Of a stretch of 64,000 nucleotides of DNA, positions 7,072 through 15,640 are shown piece by piece. The notes beneath the pieces were generated by a model, which searched no databases, had not been told where the DNA came from, and worked only from the letters and a program-made list of their open reading frames with translations. Position 1 is the first letter of the stretch, and the number at the start of each line of letters is the position of its first letter. A program made the position numbers and the translations under genes. The stretch lies in the NCBI GenBank assembly GCA_009775375.1, contig VSPO01000003.1:6602-70601 (forward strand). Direction: 5' to 3'. This DNA comes from Muribaculaceae bacterium. GTDB lineage: Bacteria > Bacteroidota > Bacteroidia > Bacteroidales > Muribaculaceae.

Positions 7072-9621
7072 CTATCGGATGCGCGACTGGATGGAGAGGA
7101 TGGTGTCGCCGATGCCGATCGTGTAGCCTGTGGAATACCATACAATGCGGTTGAAGGTGTCGGCTATGACGAAGAGGGGATTTTCCGCGTGTCCGGCTCC
7201 TCCGGGGGTGACAAGGTTGAGCGATTCCTCTATCTCTTTGCGTGTCGCTCCGCCAATGTCGATGCCGAAGACCACGTTGGAGGGGAGCTTGCTGAAATTC
7301 CCGCGTTTGAATCGCGATGCCTCCGCTTCGTTGTCAAAAAGCAGCAGGATCTTTCCTCCATTCTCCTCCAGACGCGACGCAACGGCCGAAAGGTCGTTGA
7401 GCGCATGGGCGGATGGCTCATGGTTGGGGGATATGATGCCAACTACGTAGTAGGCTCTGCCTGTCGTAGAGAGTATGCTCTTGTCGGAGTCGCTGTCGAG
7501 GTCGTGGTAGATGTTCTCTGCGTTGAGCGAACCGATTACGGAGACTTCGCTGTCATCGTTTCGGATCACGAGTTCCCTGACTGTCTCCTCTCCGGGGAGG
7601 ATGTGGAATATCTCTGATTTGGCGAGCACGCCGCCGTTGGCAAGGCGTTGTCCCGACGTGAGTATGTACTGTCCTTGCTCAAGCTCCACCGGAGTCTTGA
7701 AAATCTGAGAGAGTGTGGCTCCCTCCTCAAATTCCAATTGGCGCGGCATTCCTCCCGATATTTTCGAGATTGAGAACTGCGAGTAGTATTTCGGGTCGAT
7801 GATATGTCCGGAGGGCTTGAAATCGAGTCGGAGGGTTCCGTATTCGGTCTTCTTGTCGTTGCCTGCCTGCTCCATGGTCTCTTTGAATACGGCAGTCTGC
7901 CATTTTCCGGAGGGGAGGAGATACTGTGTCGCTCCCGTGACGGGGTCGATTCTTGCGGGCATTCCGAGCGATCGGGCTGCGGCCACGTAGAATATGTTGC
8001 GCGACAATTGGTCGGCTTTGCGCGATTCAAACACCGAGCGAGGGGAGATTCTCAATGTCTTTGGATTGTCGGCTTCCACGATTGTGATGTTGGAGTCCAC
8101 CCATTCCTTAAGTTTCTCGGGATTCTTTCCGAGTCCCTCTTTCTTCAGTTGCGTTGTCAGGTAGCCGCGCCAGGGGGTGAGGAACTCGTATTCGATTCTT
8201 GGGGAAAGGATATATTTGCCGTGGATGTCAGCGTCCCATTCGGAGTTGTTGCGAAGCTGGGGAGTATTTTCGATATGGTCGAGGATTACCTCTACGGGGA
8301 TGTCGCGCCTGTCTTTTTCGCTGACGTTGAGCATCACCGACATGGCGGCATATCGGTCGTATCCCTGCAGGCATTTCAGGCAGTTCTCAAGGTTTTTATG
8401 GTTGCCTCTCGATTCTGTCAGCACTTTCGACAGCTGGTCGGGGTTGAGTTCGAGCCGGGAGGCGAGCTTGCGGGCCTCTTCGTCGGTGGCGAATGTCGCG
8501 GTGTAGGCGTTTCTTATCGAGTCTTCGTATTGGAGTCGGTGGTTGTTGGCATCGCGCTGAGCCTTAGTGACCACCGGAGGGGTTGCCCCGGCCTTCGGAG
8601 GGATGATGTCGAATTGGAAGGATGTTTCCAATGTCGGGTCTTTGTCGAGAACGACCGCGACGGCTTCCGGTCCGGCGCTTGCTTTTGCGATTCCGTAGCG
8701 AGAGCCGTCGCTGGCCCATACCACCATGTCGCCGAGTCCGGCCGACAGTGAGGCCTCGCCGTCAGCCCCGGCGGTCTTGGTGACGGCGGGATAGTATTCG
8801 GCATAATTGTAGATGCAGAAATTGACGTCGGCCCCTTTAGCGGGGGAGCCGTCGGGATAGACTGCTTTTACATGGATGTCGCCTACGGGGGCATAGTTGG
8901 AGGTGACGTTTATCCGCGTGGTGAGCGGCTCTTTAAGCAACACCTCTTCCGGACCGCCGTAGTCGCCGACCACGTTTGTGCTCATGATCAATCCTCTCGA
9001 AGCCGGGTCGTTGAACCATGCAAGGTCGAGCACCGGCTCCGGTTCGCATGCTCCGAGGAAGTGCCATTTCCCGTTGGCCCATGCCTCCACCCATGCGTGG
9101 TTGTCGTCGGTGTGTGCCCAGCGGGGGGTATAGATTTGCCGAGCCGGGATTCCCACCGATCTGAGCGCGGCCACGGTGAACGTAGATTCCTCTCCGCAGC
9201 GGCCTATGGCCTGGCTGACGGTCGACAGGGGCGAGGAGGTGCGGGCGTCGGAGGGACGGTAGGTGGCCTTTTCATGACACCAGTGGTTCACCTCCAGTAT
9301 CGCCTCCTCCATCGTCAAGCCTTTCACTCTCTCTTTCAGTTCTTCGTAGAAGACCGGGCGGGAGAGGTCGAGGCTTTCGTTGTTGACCCTGACGGGCAAC
9401 ACGAAATGGAGGAATTCCCGGTCGGGCACTCTCTTTCCCCAGGGCATCTCTTGGCGGGCGCGCAGCGATGCCTCGATGTTTTTATTGTAGAATTCTTTGG
9501 AATAGTCGAGTTTGTCGGGAAGCGACATGGAGGAGTAGAGGAAATCGAGAGCTTCGTCGGGAGTGACGGGAAAAGCCGCCGACGACGAAAGCATCGCAAG
9601 GGTAAGGGTTAGGGATTTCAT
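7072..9621 (-). CDS. Secreted transglutaminase-like (papain-fold) protein
   Basis: An 849-residue protein with an N-terminal signal-like segment (MKSLTLTLAMLSSSAAF). A transglutaminase core sits at about 105-200: catalytic Cys142 in GRCGEESTF and His175 in DDNHAWVEAW, with the downstream FLGACEPEP strand where the third residue is expected. After it come Ig-like/carboxypeptidase-regulatory-like segments (about 240-335) and a long C-terminal region with a thioredoxin-like look (residues about 740-849: GKILLLFDNEAEASRF, VFGIDIGG). Similar proteins in Bacteroidetes are exported; substrate is unknown (peptide or glycopeptide are guesses). Its start overlaps the cutC stop by ATGA and it is the last gene of the operon. 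Confidence 0.75.
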   Translation of the reverse strand: MKSLTLTLAMLSSSAAFPVTPDEALDFLYSSMSLPDKLDYSKEFYNKNIEASLRARQEMPWGKRVPDREFLHFVLPVRVNNESLDLSRPVFYEELKERVKGLTMEEAILEVNHWCHEKATYRPSDARTSSPLSTVSQAIGRCGEESTFTVAALRSVGIPARQIYTPRWAHTDDNHAWVEAWANGKWHFLGACEPEPVLDLAWFNDPASRGLIMSTNVVGDYGGPEEVLLKEPLTTRINVTSNYAPVGDIHVKAVYPDGSPAKGADVNFCIYNYAEYYPAVTKTAGADGEASLSAGLGDMVVWASDGSRYGIAKASAGPEAVAVVLDKDPTLETSFQFDIIPPKAGATPPVVTKAQRDANNHRLQYEDSIRNAYTATFATDEEARKLASRLELNPDQLSKVLTESRGNHKNLENCLKCLQGYDRYAAMSVMLNVSEKDRRDIPVEVILDHIENTPQLRNNSEWDADIHGKYILSPRIEYEFLTPWRGYLTTQLKKEGLGKNPEKLKEWVDSNITIVEADNPKTLRISPRSVFESRKADQLSRNIFYVAAARSLGMPARIDPVTGATQYLLPSGKWQTAVFKETMEQAGNDKKTEYGTLRLDFKPSGHIIDPKYYSQFSISKISGGMPRQLEFEEGATLSQIFKTPVELEQGQYILTSGQRLANGGVLAKSEIFHILPGEETVRELVIRNDDSEVSVIGSLNAENIYHDLDSDSDKSILSTTGRAYYVVGIISPNHEPSAHALNDLSAVASRLEENGGKILLLFDNEAEASRFKRGNFSKLPSNVVFGIDIGGATRKEIEESLNLVTPGGAGHAENPLFVIADTFNRIVWYSTGYTIGIGDTILSIQSRIR

Positions 9622-10427
9622 GGAAGTGGGGTGGATTTGGTGATTTCAAGCAGCGTGCGGACCACGTCGGGCGACGTGGAGAGGGGCGCGTATTCATTCG
9701 CTCCCGGTACGCCCATCGAGACGGAAGGGCGGCGGAATTTCATTTTGCTTGCTATTGGTTTGCGGGCTGTGGAATGTATGGCCCCGGCTCCGGTGGCCCT
9801 TATGAGGTCGGCGGCGTTGGCGGGGTTCACTCCGGCTCCGGCCATGACGGTGATTCGTCCGTTGGCCTTGTCTACTATTTGACGTATCAGCGGACTCCCC
9901 TTGACGGCGTTCTCGGCGAGTCCCGACGTGAGGAGGCAGTCGCATCCGAGGCTTATTATGTCTTCAAGGCTGCGCATGGGGTCGAAACAAAGGTCGAAGG
10001 CGCGATGGAATGTGATGTGGATATCCCCACGCGAAGCCTCGCGTGCAGCGGAGACAAGGGCTTGGCACGTCGCAATGTCCACGTCTCCATCGGGAGTCAG
10101 AGCCCCTATCACTACGCCGGTTGCTCCGGCGGCCACGGCGTTGCGGATGTCGCTTTGCATAAGCATGGTCTCTTCCGGAGTATAGAGGAAATCGCCCGAA
10201 CGCGGGCGTATCAAGACGTTGATGCGGGGCAATCCTGATTCAACGGCTGCCGTTATCAGACCGTGGGAAGGGGTCAGTCCTCCCTCCGTAAGGCCGGAGC
10301 AGAGTTCGATTCTTGTGGCTCCCCCCTCTTTGGCGGCGAGCACGCTTTCAAGGTCGCCGCAACATATCTCAAGGTCGGGGTGGCGTGGTTCGGGAGTTGA
10401 TTGTCGGTTAGGTTGGTTGTCGTTCAT
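9618..10427 (-). CDS. cutC: CutC family protein
   Basis: TIM-barrel protein of the CutC family, historically linked to copper homeostasis but without a proven enzymatic role. The family signature is clear: LEICCGDLESVLAAKEGGATRIELCSGL, then GGLTPSHGLI, INVLIRPRSGDFLYT, FHRAFD and LLTSGLAENA. I start at the ATG at 10427 (269 residues); an upstream in-frame ATG at 10454 would overlap the end of the fucosidase gene. The gap to the fucosidase gene is 14 bases and the stop overlaps the next gene, so it is within a glycan-related operon, which suggests a role in sugar rather than copper metabolism here (inference). Confidence 0.93.
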   Translation of the reverse strand: MNDNQPNRQSTPEPRHPDLEICCGDLESVLAAKEGGATRIELCSGLTEGGLTPSHGLITAAVESGLPRINVLIRPRSGDFLYTPEETMLMQSDIRNAVAAGATGVVIGALTPDGDVDIATCQALVSAAREASRGDIHITFHRAFDLCFDPMRSLEDIISLGCDCLLTSGLAENAVKGSPLIRQIVDKANGRITVMAGAGVNPANAADLIRATGAGAIHSTARKPIASKMKFRRPSVSMGVPGANEYAPLSTSPDVVRTLLEITKSTPLP

Positions 10428-10441
10428 AATTTTAAGAGCTT

Positions 10442-11758
10442 CTATATTTCGCATTCAATGATAAAGTCGCGGGAATCCGGCAATTCGGGCAGGAGCACCA
10501 CGTCGTGGCGGCCGGCCTTGGCGGTTTTCAGGGGTTTGCCGGAGATGAATTCCTTGGCTTTTTTGATTTTGACGTTTTCGGGGATTACGATGGCGTCTGT
10601 TTCCGGGGTCATGACATGAAGGAAGAGTCTGTCTCCCTTCTTCGTGGAGGTTCCCCAGGATTGAGCCGGGAAGGGGCCGGCTTCCGTGGCGTAGATTGTC
10701 TCGCCGTTTGCCTGGAGCCATTCCCCCATCTCTTTAAGTCGGGAAAGGGCGGTCGCGGGCAGTTCTCCGCTGGGTTGTGGGCCGATGTTCAGAAGCAGGT
10801 TTGCTCCCATTCCGGCGGCCTTCACGAGATATTGTATGAGGGTCTTAGTGTCTTTGTAGTTCTGGTCTTTTATTTTGTAGCCCCACATTCCGTTCATCGT
10901 GTTGCAGGTCTCCAGAGGCAGGCGGCTCACTTCCTGGCCCGACAGTCCGGCAGTGTTCTCTCCGGGGAGGTCGCGCTCGAAAATCTGGATGTCTTCTCCG
11001 GGGAAGGGTGTCTGGTGATGGTTGTTGGCCACCATGCAGGAGGGTTGAAGCCTATGTATCATCTCATATTGCGCAGGGAGTTGCCAGTCGAAAGGGGTGG
11101 CGTCTTCGTCGTGGTCCCACCATCCGTCGAACCATATGGCGCGTATCGGCCCGTAGTTGGTCAGGAGTTCGGTGAGCTGACGGTTCATGAATCCATAGTA
11201 GGAATCCCAGTCGGCTTTGGATGGGTCTCGGCCGGTGTCGTGGCCCGTGCGCCCTTGTGGGTAGTCATCGCGTGTCCAGTCGATGTGGGAGTAGTAGAGG
11301 TGGAGGGCTATCCCCTGCTTTTGGCATTCATCGGCGAGCTCTTTCAGGATGTCGCGTCGGAAGGGGGTTGCGTCCATGATGTCGTAGTCGCTTTGTGCGG
11401 TGTCGAACATTGAGAATCCGTCGTGGTGGCGGGAGGTGAAGCATATGTATTTCGCTCCGGCGTCCTTGATTGCGCTGACCCATTCCTTGGCGTTGAATTC
11501 TGCGGGATAGAATCCTTTGGCAGCTTTGCTGTATTCCTTAGCGTCGGGACCGTAGTTGAGATACCATTCCCCCTGGCCGAACATGCTGTAGATTCCCCAA
11601 TGGAGGAAAATGCCGAAACGGTCGTCGGCGAATTGCCGACGGGATTCCAGCACTTCAGGCGAGGGAATGTAGGATTCAGCGAAGGCGGAAACCGCAGGGA
11701 TGGCCAATGCTCCGGAAAGGAGGAGAGGGGATATGGTTTTTAGAAAGGCGTGCTTCAT
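10442..11758 (-). CDS. Alpha-L-fucosidase, GH29
   Basis: Secreted or periplasmic retaining alpha-L-fucosidase. From the ATG at 11758 the protein is 438 residues and begins with a signal peptide (MKHAFLKTISPLLLSGALAIPAVSAFA). GH29 landmarks: FGIFLHWGIYSMFGQGEWY at about 48-66, KYICFTSRHHDGFSMFDT at 103-120, and the nucleophile Asp211 in IRAIWFDGWWDHDE. LLLNIGPQPSGELP marks the end of the barrel. The upstream in-frame extension to 12013 is Arg-rich antisense-type sequence and is rejected. The short ORF-to-ORF gaps (29 and 14 bases) place it between the ROK kinase and cutC. The context suggests host mucin or fucosylated glycan use. Confidence 0.93.
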   Translation of the reverse strand: MKHAFLKTISPLLLSGALAIPAVSAFAESYIPSPEVLESRRQFADDRFGIFLHWGIYSMFGQGEWYLNYGPDAKEYSKAAKGFYPAEFNAKEWVSAIKDAGAKYICFTSRHHDGFSMFDTAQSDYDIMDATPFRRDILKELADECQKQGIALHLYYSHIDWTRDDYPQGRTGHDTGRDPSKADWDSYYGFMNRQLTELLTNYGPIRAIWFDGWWDHDEDATPFDWQLPAQYEMIHRLQPSCMVANNHHQTPFPGEDIQIFERDLPGENTAGLSGQEVSRLPLETCNTMNGMWGYKIKDQNYKDTKTLIQYLVKAAGMGANLLLNIGPQPSGELPATALSRLKEMGEWLQANGETIYATEAGPFPAQSWGTSTKKGDRLFLHVMTPETDAIVIPENVKIKKAKEFISGKPLKTAKAGRHDVVLLPELPDSRDFIIECEI

Positions 11759-11787
11759 GAAAGGAGGTTTTGTAGGGGGGATGATGG

Positions 11788-12756
11788 TCAGATGTATGGA
11801 AGCGAGGCGGCTCCGAGGATGGCGGCGTCGGCGTCGTCGAGTTTTGAGCGCAGGAAGCGCACGCGGTCTTTGTAGAGGAAGAGAGCCGACTCGTTGAATG
11901 CCTCGCGCATTGGAGGCAGCAGAAGGTCGGCGGCCTTTGCCACGCCTCCGAATAGAATTACGGCCTCCGGGTCGGTCATGGCGGCGAATTCTGCGGCGGC
12001 CTTCCCGAGGCAACGGCCCGTGAAGACGTAGATTTCGCGTGCTATTTTGTCGCCCTCTTGAGCAGCCCGCTCCACTTTCTTGGGGGTCATCTCCTCTTCC
12101 GGGATTTGGCGCAATACCGATGGTTCGTCAGATTCCGAGAGGAATTTTTTTGTGGTCATGCGTATGCCGTCGGCTGAGGCGATTGTGTGGAGGCAGCCGT
12201 AGCGTCCGCAGCTGCAGAGCCTGTCGGCTGCGAAAGGAAACGTCACGTGGCCGAGTTCTCCGGCAAAGCCACGTGTGCCGGAGAGGAGATGCCCGTCGCA
12301 TACGATTCCTCCCCCGACGCTCGTGCCAAGCGTAAGGACGATGAAATTCTTCAGTCCGGCGGCTGCACCGTAGGTCATTTCCCCGATTGCGGCGGCATTG
12401 GCGTCGTTGGAGATTACGGTGTGAAGACCCAGGCGGCTTTCCATCATGTTGACAAGGGGGATGGGGGAGAGCCAGGGGAGGTTGGTGGCGGCCTCGATGC
12501 AACCGGTCACGGCGTTGGCGCATGGTGCTCCGATGCCTATCCCCTCGATATGTCCGTCGAGGTCGGTGGCATGTATCATGTCGGAAATCCTGTCGGCAAG
12601 ATTGTCGGCCCAGATTTCGATGGTCGGCGTTTTTGTTGGTATTGAATCCTTTGCAAGGATGTGTCCGACGGAGTCAACCACGGCGAAAGCCGTGTTGGTG
12701 CCGCCAAGGTCCACGCCGATAGTGAAGGGTGGGTATATCGTGTTGGGTTGTTCCAT
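11788..12756 (-). CDS. ROK family sugar kinase
   Basis: A 322-residue cytoplasmic ROK protein, probably glucokinase- or N-acetylhexosamine-kinase-like. The phosphate-binding loop is GVDLGGTNTAF (14-24), the catalytic Asp is D118 in SNDANAAAIGE, and the zinc site has H170 (GELGH) and C181, C183, C188 (CSCGRYGC). The family usually has Glu after the last motif Leu (GCLE); here it is His190 (GCLHTIAS), a small departure that could alter substrate preference. No N-terminal helix-turn-helix is present, so it is a kinase rather than a ROK repressor. It would phosphorylate a sugar released by the neighbouring glycosidase (inference). Confidence 0.88.
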   Translation of the reverse strand: MEQPNTIYPPFTIGVDLGGTNTAFAVVDSVGHILAKDSIPTKTPTIEIWADNLADRISDMIHATDLDGHIEGIGIGAPCANAVTGCIEAATNLPWLSPIPLVNMMESRLGLHTVISNDANAAAIGEMTYGAAAGLKNFIVLTLGTSVGGGIVCDGHLLSGTRGFAGELGHVTFPFAADRLCSCGRYGCLHTIASADGIRMTTKKFLSESDEPSVLRQIPEEEMTPKKVERAAQEGDKIAREIYVFTGRCLGKAAAEFAAMTDPEAVILFGGVAKAADLLLPPMREAFNESALFLYKDRVRFLRSKLDDADAAILGAASLPYI

Positions 12757-12773
12757 GATGGTCTGTTCCCGGT

Positions 12774-13286
12774 TTAGAGCTTGGTGACGGTTACTGAGAG
12801 GGGTTTGCGGGAGAAATGGTTGGGAAGCGGAGTGCCCTCTTCGGCGGCATAGCCGAGGTCGAGAAGCATCAGTATCTCTTCATTTTCTGGCAAACCGAGA
12901 GCTGCATGAAGTTTGTCGGGATAGAAGCAGTTGACCCAGCATGAGTCCACTCCGGCATCGGTGGCGGCGAGCATAAGATGTGTTGCCACGATTGAAGCAT
13001 CTTCGATTCCTGATTCGCGTCCGCCGCCGGGATATGTATATACGTTATTCTTGTCGAAAGCCACGATCAGTACTGTCGGTGCGCCATATCGGCAGGGGGT
13101 GACGGAGTCAATGATAGTGAGATGTTCCGGTTTTTCAGCAATATATATATGTTGTTCTTGAAGGTTTTTTGCAGTCGGGGCGAGTCTTCCGGCTTCGAGG
13201 ATAGATTTGAGAGTCTTTTCATCGACCTTCCGGTCGGAATATTTCTTACAAGAGAATCTGTCTCTCACAACGTCTTTGAAATCCAT
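12774..13286 (-). CDS. Nitroreductase family protein
   Basis: A 170-residue FMN-dependent oxidoreductase of the nitroreductase superfamily: N-terminal FMN motif RFSCKKYSDRKVDEKTL, the ILEAGRLAPTAKNLQ helix, and the GVDSCWVNCFYPDKLHAALGLP region before the final FMN-binding strand. It is the short single-domain form. It is the first gene of the five-gene minus-strand operon, with 17 bases to the ROK gene. The true substrate cannot be read from sequence; many such proteins act on quinones or flavins. Confidence 0.88.
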   Translation of the reverse strand: MDFKDVVRDRFSCKKYSDRKVDEKTLKSILEAGRLAPTAKNLQEQHIYIAEKPEHLTIIDSVTPCRYGAPTVLIVAFDKNNVYTYPGGGRESGIEDASIVATHLMLAATDAGVDSCWVNCFYPDKLHAALGLPENEEILMLLDLGYAAEEGTPLPNHFSRKPLSVTVTKL

Positions 13287-13395
13287 GGTTGTGTATTCTT
13301 ATAGATTGAATGAAAGGGAGTTTGGCTATATAATTCAGGTCATGACTCCCGACTTGATTAACAAAAAGATGAGGCAAAGCCTCGACATTGGATTG

Positions 13396-13403
13396 CAAAG
13401 GTA
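13396..13403 (-). promoter_or_regulatory. -7 box of the nitroreductase operon promoter
   Basis: Minus strand TACCTTTG followed by CA, a full match to TAnnTTTG. No good TTTG is seen at the -33 spacing, so only the -7 box is claimed. It gives a leader of about 100 bases containing the small palindrome GAGGCAAAGCCTC (13371-13383). Confidence 0.5.
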
Positions 13404-13555
13404 ATACAAATTCCGAAATAAAAATAGCGACAATCAAATTTTTTGATTCATAATATCAAATCACATCATGGCCTTTCTCCGTGTCCGCGCTCAAAAAAGT
13501 AATTTTAGTTCGCTCGTTTTCCTCAAAATAACAATAGCCCCCGAAATTTAGGCAG

Positions 13556-13860
13556 TAACTTTGCCCCCGGAAACAGGAAAGAAGAGTCTTTCCCCGGCAC
13601 GCAGCCCACGTCCCGGACGCCTTCCCCGAAAAGGAAGGGTCTCTCCCGTCCGGCGTCTGAAGAGAGCATCCTCGATGGTTCGAGGTATGGTTCACCTCCC
13701 CCTCCCGGCCCATCGTCAAGGCGAAGGCGACAAAGCCACTGTACCATCCCCTTTCCGGCACAGACGCAAAAAGCCGTCCCGACTGACTGCCGCCATGGAG
13801 GCCCTGAGAAGCCCCCATTACGAGAACATTGACATTTTGCAACACCCGTCAGCGACTCCA
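13556..13860 (+). ncRNA. Candidate structured RNA or long leader (unidentified)
   Basis: A plus-strand -7 box TAACTTTG (13556-13563) precedes about 290 GC-rich bases without a credible gene. Three clean hairpins follow: GGAAAGA/TCTTTCC at 13576-13593, CCTTCC/GGAAGG at 13620-13638 and CCTCGA/TCGAGG with a 4-base loop at 13670-13685. CGTCC/GGACG pairings lie between them. Minus-strand frames covering this stretch have low-complexity composition and no family resemblance. It could be a free small RNA or the 5' leader of the adaptor gene at 14209. I could not match it to RNase P, tmRNA, 6S or SRP RNA. Confidence 0.35.
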
Positions 13861-14000
13861 ACTGAGTCCGACCGCGTCCGACATGGGGAGCAGACCTCCG
13901 AGCCTGCGGCCTACTACCGTCCGACTGAGTCCGCGCTCAGTCCGGCATGGAGCGCATGGCCTCCCGGCCTGCGACTACCGTCCGCGCTCAGTCTGATATG
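13861..14000. repeat. Imperfect tandem repeat, unit about 63 bp
   Basis: ACTGAGTCCG recurs at 13861 and 13924 with shared downstream blocks (GACATGGGGAG/GGCATGGAGCG, CCTGCGGCCTAC/CCTGCGACTACCG). A third partial copy starts at 13982 (CCGCGCTCAG). CTGAG/CTCAG arms inside the second unit form a small hairpin. Function unknown. From 14001 to 14208 I see nothing that can be called. Confidence 0.5.
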
Positions 14001-14208
14001 TGGCAGACTGAGACACATTCCTTCATGTTGGATGCGGGTGGATGTGTCGTTTTTTTACGGGTGTACGGATTCGGACGGGGTGGACGTTTGGGATGTTGCG
14101 GATTATCAAGTTGTTGCGTTTTTGGCGCGGAGATTGTCAGTGTTTTGGCACGGTGGCATGTGTTACACTGCCGCTGAATTAATTTCTTAATCAAACAATC
14201 TGATATAA

Positions 14209-15456
14209 ATGGATAGAGAAATACCGAAAGATGTGCAACGCCGCGAGGCAAGGAAGCGTTGGCTGAAGATTGGAGCAGTCGGTGGCGGCGTGGTCGGCAT
14301 AGTTGTGCTGGTGATCGCTTTGGTTGGAGAGAGCGTCAAGGAGAGCGACCTTTCAATTGCCCCTGCTGAGAAGGGCACGATAGAGAGCAGTGTGTCGGCC
14401 TCCGGGAAGATAGTGCCGCTATATGAGCAGGCAATCGTTTCCCCTGTATCTACAAAGATTATGGAAGTCTATTGCAACGAGGGCGACCAAGTGGAGGCCG
14501 GGGAATCACTCCTGCGTCTCGATCTCCAGTCGACGGAGATGGAACTTCGCCGCGCTACGGATGAGGTCAGCATGAAACGCAATGAAATCGAACAGGCGGC
14601 CCTCAATAATGCAACGTATCTGACCGACCTTGAGATGAAGATAAAAGCAAAGGAGATGTCGGTCAGTCATCTTAAAGCCGAGGTGGCCAACGAGCGGCGG
14701 CTCGACAGCATCGGCAGCGGCACGGGCGACCGTATCCGCGAAGCCCAACTCGCTTACGAAACGGGCAAACTGGAACTCGAACAGCTCCGGATGCAGCTTC
14801 ATAATGAGCGCAAGGCTCACGCCGCTTCTTTCCGAAGCAAGCAACTTGAAGGAACCATCTCTTCCCGCAATCTTGAGGAGATGCAACGCACTCTCGACGA
14901 CGCTAAGGTGAAAGCTCCGAGACAAGGCACTGTCACATTCCTTAACAAGAGCCTCGGCACAAGCATCTCCGCCGGGGAGAAACTTGCCGTTGTTTCCGAC
15001 CTGACCCATTTCAAAATCAACGGCGAGATTCCTGAGAGCAATTCCGGAAAGCTTTCGATCGGTTCGGCTGTCAATGTCAGAATCAACCGCAACATGGTGA
15101 AGGGGCATATCAGCAATATATCCCCGCAGAGCGTCAATGGGTTGGTGCAGTTTACGGTGCTGCTTGAAGATGATTCCGACAAGCTGCTTCGTTCGGGACT
15201 GCGCACGGATCTCAACGTGGTCTACGACATCCACGACGGCGTGGTCAGGATTCCGAACGGTTCGTATTTCCAGGGTCCCGGAAGCTATCAGCTGTTTGTC
15301 AAGACTTCCGACGACAAGCTTGAGCGTCGCAACGTCAGCCTCGGCGACTCGAATTTCGATTATGTGGAGGTGAAGAGCGGCATCAAGCCCGGAGAGATGG
15401 TGGTGGTCAGCGATATGGCTGTCTATAAGGACAAGAAAACGGTAAAATTAAAATAA
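14209..15456 (+). CDS. MacA-like periplasmic adaptor (HlyD/RND membrane fusion protein)
   Basis: A 415-residue membrane-fusion protein that links an inner-membrane ABC transporter to an outer-membrane channel. One N-terminal transmembrane helix (21-40, IGAVGGGVVGIVVLVIALVG) anchors it. A lipoyl-like half follows (VSASGKIVPLYEQAIVSPV, then EGDQVEAGESLLRLD, about 55-105). A long coiled coil spans about 110-240 (ATDEVSMKRNEIEQ to MQRTLDDAKV), then the second lipoyl half (KAPRQGTVTFL) and beta-barrel region to about 340. First gene of the transporter cluster; 184 bases separate it from the ATPase, filled with heptamer repeats. The overall set matches MacAB-TolC type export. Confidence 0.9.
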   Translation: MDREIPKDVQRREARKRWLKIGAVGGGVVGIVVLVIALVGESVKESDLSIAPAEKGTIESSVSASGKIVPLYEQAIVSPVSTKIMEVYCNEGDQVEAGESLLRLDLQSTEMELRRATDEVSMKRNEIEQAALNNATYLTDLEMKIKAKEMSVSHLKAEVANERRLDSIGSGTGDRIREAQLAYETGKLELEQLRMQLHNERKAHAASFRSKQLEGTISSRNLEEMQRTLDDAKVKAPRQGTVTFLNKSLGTSISAGEKLAVVSDLTHFKINGEIPESNSGKLSIGSAVNVRINRNMVKGHISNISPQSVNGLVQFTVLLEDDSDKLLRSGLRTDLNVVYDIHDGVVRIPNGSYFQGPGSYQLFVKTSDDKLERRNVSLGDSNFDYVEVKSGIKPGEMVVVSDMAVYKDKKTVKLK

Positions 15457-15480
15457 GCTTTGGGGCTTATTTTAATTTTA

Positions 15481-15600
15481 AAGTATTAAGTATGAAGTAT
15501 GAAGGATTAAGGTTAAAGCCTTTGGCTTTTGTGGTTAAGGGATAAGGGCTTTTGCTTTTGTGATTAAGGATTTAGTAAGGGGCGTGGGCTTGGCTTTAGG
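15481..15600. repeat. Heptamer array with AAGCC/GGCTT hairpins, copy 1
   Basis: Five consecutive 7-base units of type AAGTATT/AAGTATG/AAGGATT run from 15481. Short hairpins of type AAGCC-ttt-GGCTT follow, then degenerate GGTTAAGG units. The same composite recurs at 18926 and 21746 in this gene cluster. No gene lies in 15457-15640. Confidence 0.7.
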
Positions 15601-15640
15601 GATTTGATTTTGAATTTTTGATTTTAAACGACATAACAAA

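Noticed and set aside
7804..8751. 315-residue plus-strand open frame
   Set aside because: Antisense to the transglutaminase-like gene, Gly/Val/Cys-rich composition without recognisable domains.
11759..12013. N-terminal extension of the fucosidase
   Set aside because: Arg-rich sequence opposite the ROK gene; a clean signal peptide begins at 11758.
13456..13861. Overlapping minus-strand frames of 129 and 112 residues
   Set aside because: Two frames of the same GC-rich hairpin stretch, both low complexity and Cys/Gly/Arg-rich; structure in the nucleic acid explains them better than coding.
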